Shown: in pieces, positions 1 to 11,472 of the stretch
Layout: every line of letters starts with the position of its first letter
Numbering within the stretch: position 1 is the stretch's first letter
Assembly (NCBI GenBank): GCA_000507305.1
Contig: DF239229.1
Location: 157,169-221,168, forward strand
Direction: 5' to 3'
From: Breviolum minutum Mf 1.05b.01
Lineage: Eukaryota > Sar > Dinophyceae > Suessiales > Symbiodiniaceae
DNA: 64,000 bases
Notes under the pieces: generated by a model
What the model was told of the DNA's origin: nothing
Seen by the model: the letters and a program-made list of their open reading frames with translations, nothing else
Databases searched by the model: none
Made by a program: the position numbers and the translations under genes

Positions 1-2142
1 TAAGTAGCAATGGTTTGGTTGCGTGGATTTGTGTGTGTGTTATGTTTTTTTTGCCAAAACTTCGGCCATACGTTGCATGGTTTTGTGAATGTGAGCTGCC
101 TTCCCACAAATGACAGCTTGTGCCGATGAAACACCAAATCAAATTGACTCTTAACGATGATAGTCAAAAGTGTAGAAAGTCAGAGCAAAGTCAACACGTC
201 AAGCTGATTCAACTATCATATCGTAAAAATATGTGTGTATATGATGTATATATACATATTCAGAAATGCCTCTAATAGCCACTCATTTCCCATACCAAAC
301 ATGTATAGAATGTATAGCACATTTGGATACATGTGGTTCATCTTTTGTGAAACAAGAGTAGATATAATTACTGGATTTTGCAACTATGTTCAACTCATCC
401 ATGTCAAGTTTCTAATCTCCTAGCCGCGTTTGCAAGGGTCCTTACATTACCAACCCAACAATGGTTTGTTAAGGGAAAATCCCTCAAAATTACCATACAT
501 TTACAATTTACATTGTTTGAGCCCCGCCAAATGGGTACTGTAATATCTCATGATCCCCTTCATGTCAACTTTTTAAGCATTGCTTCTAGGAAACTCTTTT
601 CTCGATCCTCAATGATCACATCGATGAGGAGCGGGGAAAATTTCACAACACCCGTTACGGTTGGCAGCGGTTTTTTTGTCGTGTGAAGAGTTTGATGACG
701 TGTTTCCAAGACAAGTCTAACTATCAAGCCTTTTTTGTTGATAGAAAATGTGCTAATGTCGTTTTATTTGTTGGGAGGTCATCTTAGAAACCGCTGGACT
801 TGTGGGATTTTGCAACAAAGACAGCTATGGATACTAGTGGTGGCAATTGTTGGAAGTTGTGAAGACTCCGTTGGAGAAGTACAATGGCGGAATGCACTGC
901 AAATGCTGAAGAACACACAATTCACATCCAACCTCTCTAAAAATATACTTGAAGAAAAATTCACATCCAAGTACCATGTTTCCAATCGATGACATGAGAA
1001 TGACTCCAAATCAAAGAGTGATGATTGGAAACTTCAAACATGACAGCGGTCTCTTTGGAACCCTCTTGAGCCGCATCGATGTGTTAGCAGCTGTCCATAT
1101 TCCAAACATGTCCAAAAAAGTCGAAATGTTTACACAAAATGACTGCAAGGAGGCTAAACTTGAGATTCAAAAAGACTTTTCGTATAAAAATTCTCCCCAT
1201 TGGTTCTGGGAAGCCCATTGGTTCGATGGGGTTGTTACCTCAGGTCCCCCACTGTTGGGACGACTTCCACGACTTCAACTGGTCCCAATCGAATCCACCG
1301 GAGGGAGTTACCATAGGCCCTTGTTGGACATCAGCACTGCTACGTAGAATTTGTGCAAAGCCTGGTCCCAAGAACCTGAGAGAGCTGGTTTTTCGGTCGC
1401 AAGTCAGCTATCGATAAGACTGAACAAAAAAACCTGTAAAAGGGATGAAGTGTTCAATGTTTTAAAATTATATAAGATGATACATATTATACAATCATAT
1501 ACATATATTAAAATTATTAAAAAGAAAAAAAACAGTAGAAACAATCAATCTTCTGAAACCGGGGGCACTAGTTATATACATATTCTTTGGTAAAAATGGG
1601 GTTTCAAACCACTTCACCAAACAACCCATGTGCCCCCCGCTGAAGCCGTGGAGAGGGCACGGCTGGTTGCCAACCATCCGAGACATCCACCCATCTTCTC
1701 GACTCGACTTTTTCTGTGATCCGAGACATGCGCGACTTGATTGGTTGATTGATTGGTTGGTTGGTTGGTTGGTTGGTTGGTTGGTTGGTTGGTTGGTTGC
1801 TTCATTGATTAATTGGTTGATTAATTGGTTGATTGGTTGATTGTTCTGTTCAGCTGCAGCAAGACAAAAGCTCGGCGCTCGGAAAATCGCTGGTCCGTGG
1901 GACCATGTTGTAAAATGACACTGATTGAAAATGGCTTGACACTCTCAGCGATGCCAACGGTACAGAACCCCAAAAGCCATGAAGGAAGATGTATGGCTGA
2001 TTGATCCTGGATTCTTGCATGAAATAAATTTACATGAGATATCAAACAGATATTTCATCCAAGTAAAGATAAAACATATAAGATATAGTCCATACAATAT
2101 TGAACACACCGTTTGATAATAAAATGTCTCATGTGGGAATTC
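1..2142. other. No confident gene
   Basis: Several frames of 60-130 codons are open on both strands, for example plus 949-1347, but none shows a recognisable domain, and none has a convincing AG|G acceptor paired with a donor. The stretch holds A+T-rich sequence and the GGTT array listed separately. Intron or intergenic DNA is the simplest reading. Confidence 0.5.
1738..1845. repeat. GGTT/GATT tetranucleotide array
   Basis: About 25 tandem TTGG units flanked by TTGA and TTAA variants. The array gives artificial open frames, WLVG repeats on plus and NQPT repeats on minus, that should not be called genes. Confidence 0.9.
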
Positions 2143-2232
2143 TTAGTTTCTCATCTGCACTAGGGTCAGTCTATGGGCAATTAACGCAGGGTTGTGCATC
2201 AAGCACTGGAACAAGCCCTGGGGATTCGGGAC
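2143..2232 (-). CDS. Candidate terminal exon, unknown protein
   Basis: A pyrimidine-rich tract ending in CTTCAG|G is followed by 29 codons and a TAA stop, reading VPNPQGLFQCLMHNPALIAH and then a short tail. No family is recognised. A second stretch just upstream on the same strand (about 2385-2477, ending at an AAG|GTCCCA donor-like site) could be the preceding exon, but the phases do not clearly match. Called only from splice context and amino-acid composition. Confidence 0.3.
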   Translation of the reverse strand, partial: VPNPQGLFQCLMHNPALIAHRLTLVQMRN

Positions 2233-2791
2233 CTGAAGATCAAGAATAGCAACGCTTTGGAGCACCCCAAGATATGGTTTTGTTTAGCAACTCTTGCGTC
2301 AGAATTTCTAATATGCTTGCAACAAAAAACAGCCGGTATGATTGAAAGATGTGGGGCATTTTGTTGGGTCATGGGACCTTCCAGTAGCTTCAAACTGCTT
2401 TCCCGTTGGGAAGGGGATCCGGTGAAGTCAGCCGAGGTCAGGAAAGTCTTGTATATTTTGCTCAGGAATTCACCCATAAATGTAATGTTATGTTATGGAC
2501 CTTAACTTCAGGGTGAATTACACTATTTCACCAACCTCTAAATCTCTGAAATGATAACATTTTAATGGGATTCCTCTTTAAAGAAAAACACCTTTGGGGG
2601 ACATCCGTGGTGTGACCACGGTGCTGTTTTTCACATATCTTTAGTATTGACCTCTGTCAATTGGTTCAAATCCTAAAACAAACAATAATTGGATTCAAAT
2701 TGGATCATCTCCACAGGGGGGTCTAAATACAACATGCTTCAAAAGCGTCATCTATAAGCAATGTGTGTTTTTCTAATATGTTTCTATACTG

Positions 2792-2888
2792 TACACCCCC
2801 GAAAACTAACATATCCCCTGAAAATTGATGGTCGGAAGATGAAAATTCCTTTTAAGAGATGGTCACTTTTTAGGTAACATGTGGGGTA
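2792..2888. mobile_element. Foldback element, family II (degenerate)
   Basis: Starts with TACACCCCCGAAAACTAAC and ends with a GGGGTA border, with an inner CCCCTGAAAA block. It matches the better-preserved family II copies at 52917 and 4345. The right half has decayed. Confidence 0.6.
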
Positions 2889-3155
2889 ACTATTTCATTG
2901 CTTGCTTTCCTTTTTCACTAGAAGATTTTTCATCATCTTCAGAGTCCACCAGGTGACTCAAGTCATCCATCTTCCCCCCCCCTTTTTGGGGAGGGGCTTT
3001 AAGAAATCAACAGACACTTTCTAGGCGCATCCGGAAAAAAAAACATAAGACTCAGATTCGGGACGCCTTTCTGTCAAACGCGGCCCCCGGGGGAGGGGTG
3101 GGGTGTTACCCCGTCACGTCAGCCGCCAACGGCACACGGTGGTCCAACGGCACGG

Positions 3156-5977
3156 TCACATCTGAAGCGCGTGGACCGCTTCGGTGGCAAAGTAATGCGC
3201 AGCGGAGGAATGCGCTAAATCCAAGGCCTTGAAAGGGTCTGATGTCGGTGACCGGTGGTGGTGGTGGTGGTGGTGGTGCGATCCAAGATTCGAGTACCGG
3301 AAGATGGGGGTGTTTTTAGGTGAGAAGAAATACCATTTAGATAGATATAGATGATTTATATAATAGAGAGATATTCCCAGAATTTAGAAGCTATATAAAA
3401 CATACATATTCTATATATAAGTAAGAAAATCCGAATGTCTCCTCTCATAACCAGCTAGTTGCGACATCCCATCCTAAATGGAATGAAATAGTCTCAGGTT
3501 TTGGGCACTCCAACATTCTTCAGGGAGTTCATGAAGCCATCTGATCTGCTTTTTTGTGTCATTACCAATTACCAACCCCCCTAAAAAAACATATATATGA
3601 GATATCCAAGAAATTTGTGAAACCCCTCCCTCCCTCAGCACCAACATCACCTTTCACCCCCTTATAGGATCAATTTCCTCCTTTGAAAAAAAAAAACAAA
3701 ACAACCAAGGCTCAGTGCGACCATCCTCGTCTTGTAGGGTTCGATCTATCCTGGGATGCTTCAATAGCAACTCACAAGCTCCGCGTTCTCCGTTGCCAGC
3801 TGCCAAGTGCAAGGCGGTATCACCACGGTCGTCGCGGCAATTGGGATCTAAACTGGGAGAAGAAAGAAGTAAAGACCTCAAGTTGCAGGGTTTTTTCTGG
3901 GGGGAGATGGTGTTTAGGGTGACAGTTGGGAATGGTTGTTTTTGGTTGCAAATGGTGTTTCTCTTGAGAGGTTTGTTTGCTTTGAGGGTCTTTGAGAGAA
4001 GATTTCTTTCTGGGGGGAGCAGCAAGGGATGGAACAGGTAGCCATACACAGCGGAAGGTGTTCTGCTGAAATAACGGACGCGCTGTATTTGAGTAGCCGC
4101 CAAATTGAAATTGATGTGCGTGTATGTGTTTTGATTTCGTTCGGTGAAATACACGTACAACAGCAATCTAGGAAGTAAATCCCGCATGTATGGATAGAAT
4201 TGTCAGCACCAGAACTTTGGGGTCATTTTTACGGTGAGGTGCCGTAGAGTTAATGATGGATATATCCATGCCAAACTGCAACAGCTTTAGAAAGCTCGGA
4301 AAATTGCTACGGTCTATGATCTATGTATAAATCACGTCAAATAATACACCCGAAGTTCAACATAGCCCCTGAAAAAACGTGCTTGGAAGACGATCCTTTC
4401 CTTTTGGGACGATGTATATTTTCAAGGGCAAAGCGGCAAATAAGTTAAACTTCAGGTGGGTATAATAACCATTACCAACCTGGAAAAGATGAAAATCCTA
4501 GAAATTGGCCTTACATCTACTATTTCTCCCATCATGGAAGTGGAAATCATGACCTTTCTGGAGACTCAACTCATATTTTTTCCACTTCCATGATTATGGG
4601 AGGAAGGGTAATCATTGTACGTTTTGGGTCCACCTGATGTGACTGCAACTTTCACAGGATGTTTTTTTCCGAGTTGGCGGCTGATGACAAATGACGCATT
4701 CATGGGCAATCTTTGGTGAGGTTGTAGATGCTCAGGATATTCCCAATGGTAATTTAATGACGTATGATTACAACATGTTCAAAAAAATGATGAGTAGTAG
4801 CAAAACTTGGGTGTTTGTCAATGGATATCGGATATCACGGTCCATGATTAAACAAGTCAAACATATCCATTCTATACTGGAATCTAAATGCTACATAATT
4901 GTATCCAAAGCTTGCCTGGTACATGCATCATACATAGATTCTCCTGTGAGTAGACCTAACTGGAGGTATCCAGCATGAACAAATGCCATCAAAAGACAAC
5001 GCTCCTAAGCGTCCCAATGTAGCTGCATAGTGAAGCAATGTGCGACCCATGATGTCCCTGGCGGCTAAGGTCTCTTCATCTGCATGCCTCGTTCGACAAG
5101 GTTCTGACAACAGTGACATGATCATTTCATGGTCAGCATGCGCTGAAAAACCCTGACGCTTTTGCCAGATTTTAGCATTCACACTTTTATGGCCTCCTTG
5201 TCTCCTTCTTTTTCTTCATATTTGTCTTCATATCTCAGTCAACCCCTGACCGCCCCTCGTTGGCAAGCACCAAACATTTATTGTTTTAAAAAGTTGCTGG
5301 TAGACTGTGCCAAAGACCGACTCGTCAATGGTAATGAGGCGCAGCAACAATGACATGGCCTTGGGGCCGCGCTACGTTCAAGTCTCAGTCAAACTTTTCG
5401 ATTTAAATGTGAAACCATCCTAACTTTGCCAACTTAGTGATCAAAATATAGTGAAAATCTGGTGAGTTTAAACTGTTATGAACTTTGATGATTTTGTTAA
5501 TATCATGGATATAGTATACCGCATCATAGATCTACGTACCTTTCCTAACAAACTCTAGACTCTAGAGATTATCATACATTGCTCATGCTGCTTATCAAAA
5601 CCACCTGCCACCAGCACCTTGCTAACTAATGCTGAACCAACTGGCCTCCCTTTCAATCTTCTGTGGCCGAACAAAATGCACCTTTTGAAAGGAACCCAGC
5701 ATACCAGCCAGTGTGAAGTGAAGGGTACAAAATTAGGATCACTGTTGGCCAACAAAACAACATCGTGATCCTGGTGATCATTTCAGCTTTATATATTTTG
5801 GGTTCAGAACATCCCCAACAGGCCAAAAGAAAAATTCATGGAAAAATCATGAAAAATTCGGGTTACAGCTTCAACTTCTCCTTCTTGTTGAAGTTCCACC
5901 AAACTCGCAATTGCTTCCTCCAATCGTGGGAGTTGTTTCGTCACAGGCCCTGGAGGCCGTACTGGTAGACAATCCAT
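3156..5977 (-). CDS. Ankyrin-repeat protein, five exons
   Basis: Exons, 5' to 3': 5977-5867 (start ATG in GCCGCCATGG), 5681 to about 5647, 5152-5001, 3876-3714 and 3227-3156 (TGA stop). The joins after 5001 and 3714 keep phase and rebuild ankyrin repeats: GRTLLHYAATLGRLGA, then GDTALHLAAGNGERGACELL, then DGRT|ALDLAHSS. Roughly three repeats fill the C-terminal two thirds. The N-terminal exon is helical and charged (LPRLEEAIASLVELQQEGE). Donors: GT after exon 1, GT (GTTGTC) after exon 3, and GA (GAGCCT) after exon 4. All downstream acceptors are AG|G. The second exon's 3' edge is uncertain; a GC donor at GGGAG|GCC would keep phase. Probably a small cytosolic protein-interaction scaffold with unknown partner. 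It lies downstream of the helicase fragment on the same strand, and a fused reading is formally possible (see findings). Confidence 0.72.
3256..3279. repeat. GTG trinucleotide repeat
   Basis: Eight GTG-type units lying in the last intron of the ankyrin gene, about 30 bp upstream (in gene direction) of its final acceptor. Confidence 0.85.
4345..4462. mobile_element. Foldback element, family II
   Basis: Inverted ends: TACACCCGAAGTTCAACAT on the left, and the complement TTAAACTTCAGGTGGGTA on the right. An inner CCCCTGAAAA block pairs with TTTTCAAGGG. It sits inside the ankyrin-gene intron between the exons at 5001 and 3876. Confidence 0.75.
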
Positions 5978-6003
5978 GGCGGCGAAATGGGATTTATCGG
6001 CTG
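5975..6003 (-). promoter_or_regulatory. Start context and upstream AG acceptor of ankyrin gene
   Basis: On the minus strand TTTCTCTTCAG and GCTTCAG lie 23-38 bases before ATG, which sits in a textbook GCCGCCATGG context. In a dinoflagellate this is where a spliced-leader acceptor is expected. The same AG could equally be a cis acceptor joining the helicase exon at 6488, because the phase is open. Confidence 0.4.
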
Positions 6004-6118
6004 AAGCTTTAACGGCTGAAGAGAAAAGCGCGGCGACAACAAGCAACAAGCGACGGCGGAAACAACAAAAAACAACGACGACAACAAGAACAAGAACAAG
6101 AAAAACGAAGCAAAAAGA

Positions 6119-6160
6119 AAGAAGCAAGAAGCAAGAAGCAAGAAGCAAGAAGCAAGAAGC

Positions 6161-6207
<47 letters not shown>

Positions 6208-6411
6208 ACAACAACCAACAACCAACAACCAACAACCAACAACCAACAACCAACAACCAACAACCAACAACCAACAAGCAACAAGCAACAAGCAACAAGC
6301 AACAAGCAACAAGCAACAAGCAACAAGCAACAAGCAACAAGCAACAAGCAACAACAGCAACAAGCAACAAGCAACAAGCAACAACAGCAACAAGCAACAA
6401 GCAACACTGCA
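6119..6411. repeat. Heptamer satellite (CAA-rich)
   Basis: A succession of blocks: (AAGAAGC)n, (CAA)n, (CAACCAA)n, (CAAGCAA)n and interrupted CAACAG units. Three of the blocks keep a 7-bp period, with single-base changes separating one block from the next. Related (CAACCAA) units recur at 10687-10735. Frames of 140-234 codons across the array are artefacts. Confidence 0.95.
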
Positions 6412-6487
6412 ACACTTACGTTGATTCTCAAGTTCTCTCACCTTTCAAAACCCAACACTCCCAACCCAAAACTGAAAGTCAAGGGAC

Positions 6488-9400
6488 GCCAGTGTCTTCC
6501 CACTGCCACTCTTGGCAATACCAATCAAGTCATGTCCGCCACTCAGAATGGGCCAACATTGGGCCTCCACCGTTGGTTTTTCTAGGCATCAGGTCATTAG
6601 GGTTACACCCCGGAACCAGAGAATACACCCCTGGAAGAGGACAATCATCTTCCAAATCATGTTCAGGTTCAAGCTGTTAATCTTCGGGGGTGTATAAAAC
6701 CAGGATTCCTAGGAAGATTGGATCCAAAATTGAACCTTTTGGAAAGGATGTTTGGCGACATCCCATGGGTCCATTGGGTCAACATCATCATCTTCTTAAG
6801 GGCAAAGATGTTCCAACATGCAACACTGGTGATTGTGATGACACTGCAACAGGATAAGGAACATGATACCCAATACATCAAGTGCTTGTGTTTCAAGTGG
6901 GTTGTATCAGTATGACTTGGGGATGTGAAAGGATTTGAGGTTCCCTAGAGTCTTAAGCATGTCCACGTAGCTTCCCTTCATAGATCCTTTCAAATGGCCA
7001 CCTGGCTCAAAATTAGGGTATCAATTTTGGGACCACGGATTTTGATACCATATAACTGCTGGGTTGGTCATTATACCATGTAGATATTCAAACATTCAAA
7101 ACATTTTAAAAAAAATATATATATATATATACATACAACATATGTATATACATATATATATATATATCATCTTGGATAGTAGCCACCTACTATCATAATA
7201 TCACTTCCCTGAGTTGCATCATAGGGTCAGGCCTGGATTGGTGTTGGTTCACTAAACTTTGCATCTTGAATCTCCTTCAGCACCTTCTCGGGAAGCCCTG
7301 CCGCCTGGAGATGTGGTCGTTGTGTTGTTTCCATGTTAAGGGTTGCTATGGGGGGGACACCTACACCCCGGAAGATTAACGGCTGGAACCTAAAAATCAC
7401 CCAATTGAAAAGGAATATCATCTTCCAAACCATCATTCTCAGGTTCCATGTTAATCTTCCAGGGTGTATCGAAAATTTGCCTAGAAAATGATTTTGAGTT
7501 TTAGGGAAAGTCATGGATTTTAAGTTAAGTATCACTTGAGACATCAAAATTTGCGTCGCAAATTTGTCGTGGAAAGCTACAAATCAAAGGCCTAGAGGAA
7601 ATGTGATTCTTCGGACAGTGCCAAATGGAAAGGGTGGAAGGGTCACGTGGTGTTTCTCCAGAAATTGAGGTCCTAAAATCCAGGCTTCCGGCTTCCTTGC
7701 ATAAAAATGTTATCATTTCCATCAGCATGTTGGGAGTCGATTTTTTTCTCATGAAGGTGCTCTCCCAGAATGCCAGTGACCACCAGGAAGATCACTTATT
7801 TACCTACAAATTCAACCTTCACTATCCACGATTTCAATTCAGCTGGTGGCTGGCATTTGGAGTAACTGTGGAGAGAAGCCTATTCTCTGAACAGGGCGTC
7901 AGTGGAAAGTTACGGACCCATTGGAAGGTGCTTGTTACCCTACCGTTGATGGTTCAGAAATCCCAAGGCCAACCACCTGGGATGGTGCTAAAACCTTGTA
8001 AATACTGGGATGTCAACTACCAACCTCAAATGGTTGTTTGGGATTCCTGAACCATCAACTGTATGATTCATGTACCTTTCCGAAGACTCAATTTTTTACA
8101 ATGTACAAAAATAAAACAAACATTTGAAGATGTATCTCCTATGAAACATGGTGATTTTTCATTGCCAGGTTAGTTTTCGGGAGCATAATGGTTTGTAACT
8201 AGTGTGAAAATACGTGATATATTGAACGTGTTTGAAGATTTTGATTCCAGAGCTCTTGAGATGCATGCACTTGCACAGATTGCAGTAAATGGGAATGATT
8301 TATGTTATTCCTTGCTGGTTTTTCCTTAATGTCCCTTTTTGGCAAGGAGTATGATTAATTACCAATTTTGGGTGAAGAGTGTGTGCTTGAGTTCATCCAA
8401 CCGGTGGGTTTTCCCACCTGGAATTCCTGGATCGGCTGAGGCACACTCCCACTGGAGGTGCTGATCACCTTTGACGGTCGGGTGACTTCCCTTCCCGGAA
8501 AGCCATTTTTTCTACCTACCGAGTGGTGAAGTTAAATCAGGGAAGTTACCTGGTGAAATGTGGCTTTAAAATATTGTTGAAAAATATGAAAAATATAGAA
8601 AAGGTGAATGTTGAAATTCAACACACATTGGAGGTGTAGTATGTATTCTTCTCAAACAACGGTGGACTCTTCCATCCGAAGTTGTGAAGAAGAGATGGCA
8701 GAGTAGTTGAGGTGAAAACAGTCCGAGTGGTGATTTGTATATGATATATACAAACGTCAGTACCACCTGGAAAGTAGATGGCGCAACTCCCATGTATTGG
8801 TTTATCATGACCCCTTACGAAACCACATTTTGGCAGTTGCGCCATCAACTTACATGCAATCACTTAAGGGGACAGTCGCTTTTCCGGGGATCAGTGTTGA
8901 TGACTTGGAATATGCCACAAATAAATTGATGATTACCAGCATAGTTACAGTGAGTCAGTAACCCAAAACACGCTTTTTAAAGGAAACACCACCTCTTGAC
9001 CCTTCTGCAGACTAGTACCTGCCTTCATCTCGTGCTGCTTCCGATATTCCTAGCAGGGTTTTCTGAACGACGATTCGACGATTGCACAGTGGCACGAACC
9101 CGCAGATACGTGAAAAATCTCCCAGAACCTGGCAAACAAAAACATTTCTTCACCCTTGATAAATATCGGAACCTTGACATCCAATCGTTGCGTGGCAAGG
9201 CCCGGGCAACATGTTCAATAATAAACATCCGAATCCTGTAGGAAAAATCTCCACTACAGTTATTCAAATGATAGTGTCACCCACAGCAAATGACAAAAAC
9301 AAATGCATTGATGATCACCAATGGATCTACAGACCATTTCCATCTTTACTTCCATTTCTGTATCCCTTGAAAAATTCTATCAAAATCACACACCAGATTC

Positions 9401-9507
9401 CTTGACCTTAATGTTTATTGCTGGCTCGCCTGAGCTTTTCGGCCACCAGAACTTGACCTGCGAGGCGCATCGTTTTTGCCAACGGTTCTTTTCGCAAATG
9501 TGGCCAT
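6488..9507 (-). CDS. DEAD-box RNA helicase, 5' exons only (truncated)
   Basis: Exons: 9507-9458 (ATG), 9235-9129, 7360-7233 and 6564-6488. All three joins keep phase, and acceptors are AG|G. The N-terminal about 50 residues are basic and transit-peptide-like (MATFAKRTVGKNDAPRR). Exon 3 carries the Q motif (GLPEKVLKEIQDAKF, then SEPTPIQ), and exon 4 completes it (AQCWPIL) and carries Walker A as IAKSGSGKT. The intron between them has a GC donor (CAG|GCCTGA). After GKTLA a GT donor (GTCCCT) is present, but no exon for motifs Ia, DEAD, SAT or the C-terminal RecA domain was found in the 500 bp before the ankyrin gene; that space is mostly satellite. The true gene would need about 300 more residues. 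It is therefore a truncated copy, a misassembly, or a chimera with the ankyrin exons. Confidence 0.7.
6604..6694. mobile_element. Foldback element, family III
   Basis: Left end TTACACCCCGGAACC, right end GTTAATCTTCGGGGGTGTA, with an AATCATCTTCCAAA core shared with families I and III. It lies in the helicase intron between the Walker A and Q-motif exons. Confidence 0.7.
7362..7468. mobile_element. Foldback element, family III, abutting helicase exon
   Basis: Left end TACACCCCGGAAGATTAACGG; the right end GTTAATCTTCCAGGGTGTA is its inverted complement, with GGAACCT arms inside. On the minus strand its last bases form GGGTGTAG|G, exactly the acceptor of the Q-motif exon starting at 7360. The element therefore supplies a working 3' splice site. 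Confidence 0.85.
7943..8061. mobile_element. Foldback element, family IV (TA target)
   Basis: Bounded by TA and carrying inverted ends CCGTTGATGGTT and AACCATCAACTG. Inside are the family blocks CCAAGGCCAACCACCTGG and TTTGGGATTCCTG. It lies in the helicase intron upstream of the Q-motif exon. Confidence 0.8.
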
Positions 9508-9509
9508 GA

Positions 9510-11170
9510 GAAAAATATGTTTTTCCTTCTGCTTGTTGTAAATGTAACAACAATTAAAAGATGATGTAGAGGAACAACATTGTTTCAACATTTGACAACA
9601 TCATATGATGGATATTTATGGATATTTGAACCTTTCAACTAAACCAGGTTTGTTGAAAAAAATACATGATGAAAATCTGGAAAGACCTTTTTGGTGAAAC
9701 CACTTTCACCATTTTTCACCATGGCCGCTTCTTTTCGCTTCCCCACGGCGCGCTGTAAATATCACGGTGAATCCATAGATCAACTACCAGTGACTACCTC
9801 CTGGTTGCCCAGCTGAAAAGCCCGGCCTAGGTGGAGATTCAAATCGGTGTTGATGGTACGGTCATGATTATGATAAATCATAATAGTCCAGTGGCCGGTC
9901 TACATACTGATGATAATAATGTTTATGATAATAACAATCAATGACAGTATATTATATTAATGTGAGAATACATCAACAAGGATGAGATAACAATATTACT
10001 AGTAACAATAATCTGAAAGTAAAAAAATAGAAGACTTAGAAACAAACTGGATGATGTAAATCTGACTATTAATGTTCCATCTGCATCTATTGATGATGCA
10101 GTACATGTTTCAAAAAAAAGAGGAAGACTAAGTTAAACCAGGCCGACCTGAATTGAATCGACTGCCACTTCTCTAGGCATCAAGGTGAAGCTCCAGATGG
10201 CTACATATCAGTGTCCCATCGTCCCATCCCGATCTCACCAACTCCAAAACAAAATTCCAAGATCTTCCCCTTCCCCCCCAAAAAAAAGAGCTGCAATTCC
10301 ACTTCCACCCATCTGTGCTATCCCAACCGAAGCCGGAAGATATGACAGGAACCTCGGGTCTCGACTCATAACTTGCAGCAGTACATACTGTACATGTAAT
10401 GATATACATATATGAGATGAAAATGATGTCAATGAAATTATTTCAAACAATTTCAAACATGTGATGTATGAGTGCATACTAGAACATCATAGTCTTGGTG
10501 TAAACATGAATATAATATATACATACGTTCATACGTACACATATATTCATATTTAGAGTATCTTTCCAGTTTTGAATGTTTAAATTCAGGTGTTCATCCC
10601 CAAGAAACGCAACGGATTGCTAGGTTTTCGGGCTGGGCAACTCTTTCACAACTCGGATCTTGCCGCCTTCAAGTCCGCCATAGAGACGACAACAACCAAC
10701 AACCAACAACCAACAAACAGCAAGCAACAAACAACAAGCGTTTCAACTGAAATCCATTGAATTTGGGAAATAATAGCAACAATGTATATAAATCAATTTT
10801 TCGTTGGTCAACATGTTGTGAACAGCATAGGACATCAGAATGAATAACAAAGTTCACCACGACAAGTGAGTTGGAAGCCATAGACCCGAAAGCTTCATAG
10901 TTGAACAATAAAAACATGACCGTTGTTGAAAAGGTTGCTAATTGTTGCCATGAAAATCATTAAAATTCATGTTTATACAACAACCAGCATGAAGCAGCTA
11001 TGAATAAACTGGACATGGTCACAATCCCAAGCTCTCAGATCTGAGTTTTGGGGGAAGCTGGTAGAAACCACTCGAGGGTACCTCCCTGTTCTCGGAAACA
11101 ACTCCCCTTTTGTGCTCACCATATAATAATGATAATTGCAATCATATTTCAATGATAGAAAATTGAAATA
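9510..11170. other. No confident gene; repeats
   Basis: A+T-rich sequence with ATGATAATAATG runs near 9910-9990, a short CAACCAA heptamer run at 10687-10735, and overlapping weak frames at 10173-10415 on both strands. No splice-supported exon or domain was found. Confidence 0.5.
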
Positions 11171-11171
11171 C

Positions 11172-11357
11172 TCATGAATGAAGCCGTACTAAAACTGTCC
11201 CACTTCCTGCCACAACTTTCCCAATCTTAATCTTACACCCATCAAAACACGGCCAACAAAGGATGAACACGTGACCATTGCCTTCCACTTCAGTGGAACT
11301 GCGCTGCCCTTGACTTTGGATACGGCTACCGGCACCACGCGCAGCAGCTCGGAGGAC
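11172..11357 (-). CDS. Candidate exon, unknown protein
   Basis: Begins after CTCGAG|G and stays open for about 61 codons to a stop (EVLRAAARGAGSRIQSQ, later GHVFILCWPCFDGCKIKIGK). The motif hVFxxxxxFDGC resembles the candidate exon at 25184-25243 (EEQVFEFTAFFDGCTSNM), so the two may belong to paralogues. No named family is recognised. A family IV foldback element lies directly upstream on this strand. Confidence 0.4.
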   Translation of the reverse strand, partial: VLRAAARGAGSRIQSQGQRSSTEVEGNGHVFILCWPCFDGCKIKIGKVVAGSGTVLVRLHS

Positions 11358-11365
11358 CTCGAGGA

Positions 11366-11472
11366 TTTGTGATGGACGAAAACCCAAGGCCAACCACCTG
11401 ACATGTATGAAACTCTAAAAATAATGGGATGTTTACCATATTGGTTAAACCAGATTTTTTTTCCATCAACAG
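11366..11472. mobile_element. Foldback element, family IV
   Basis: The right end CCATCAACAG|TA is intact; the left end has decayed to TTTGTGATGG. Internal block CCAAGGCCAACCACCTGACAT matches the copies at 56958 and 25503. Confidence 0.75.

Noticed and set aside
1614-1840. Open frames with NQPT or WLVG repeats
   Set aside because: GGTT array.
5804-6680. Long open frames (140-234 codons) of LLVACC, TTTNNNQQ or QQATSNK type on both strands
   Set aside because: They are translations of the heptamer and CAA satellite. Only the 3' part on minus (5977-5867) is coding.
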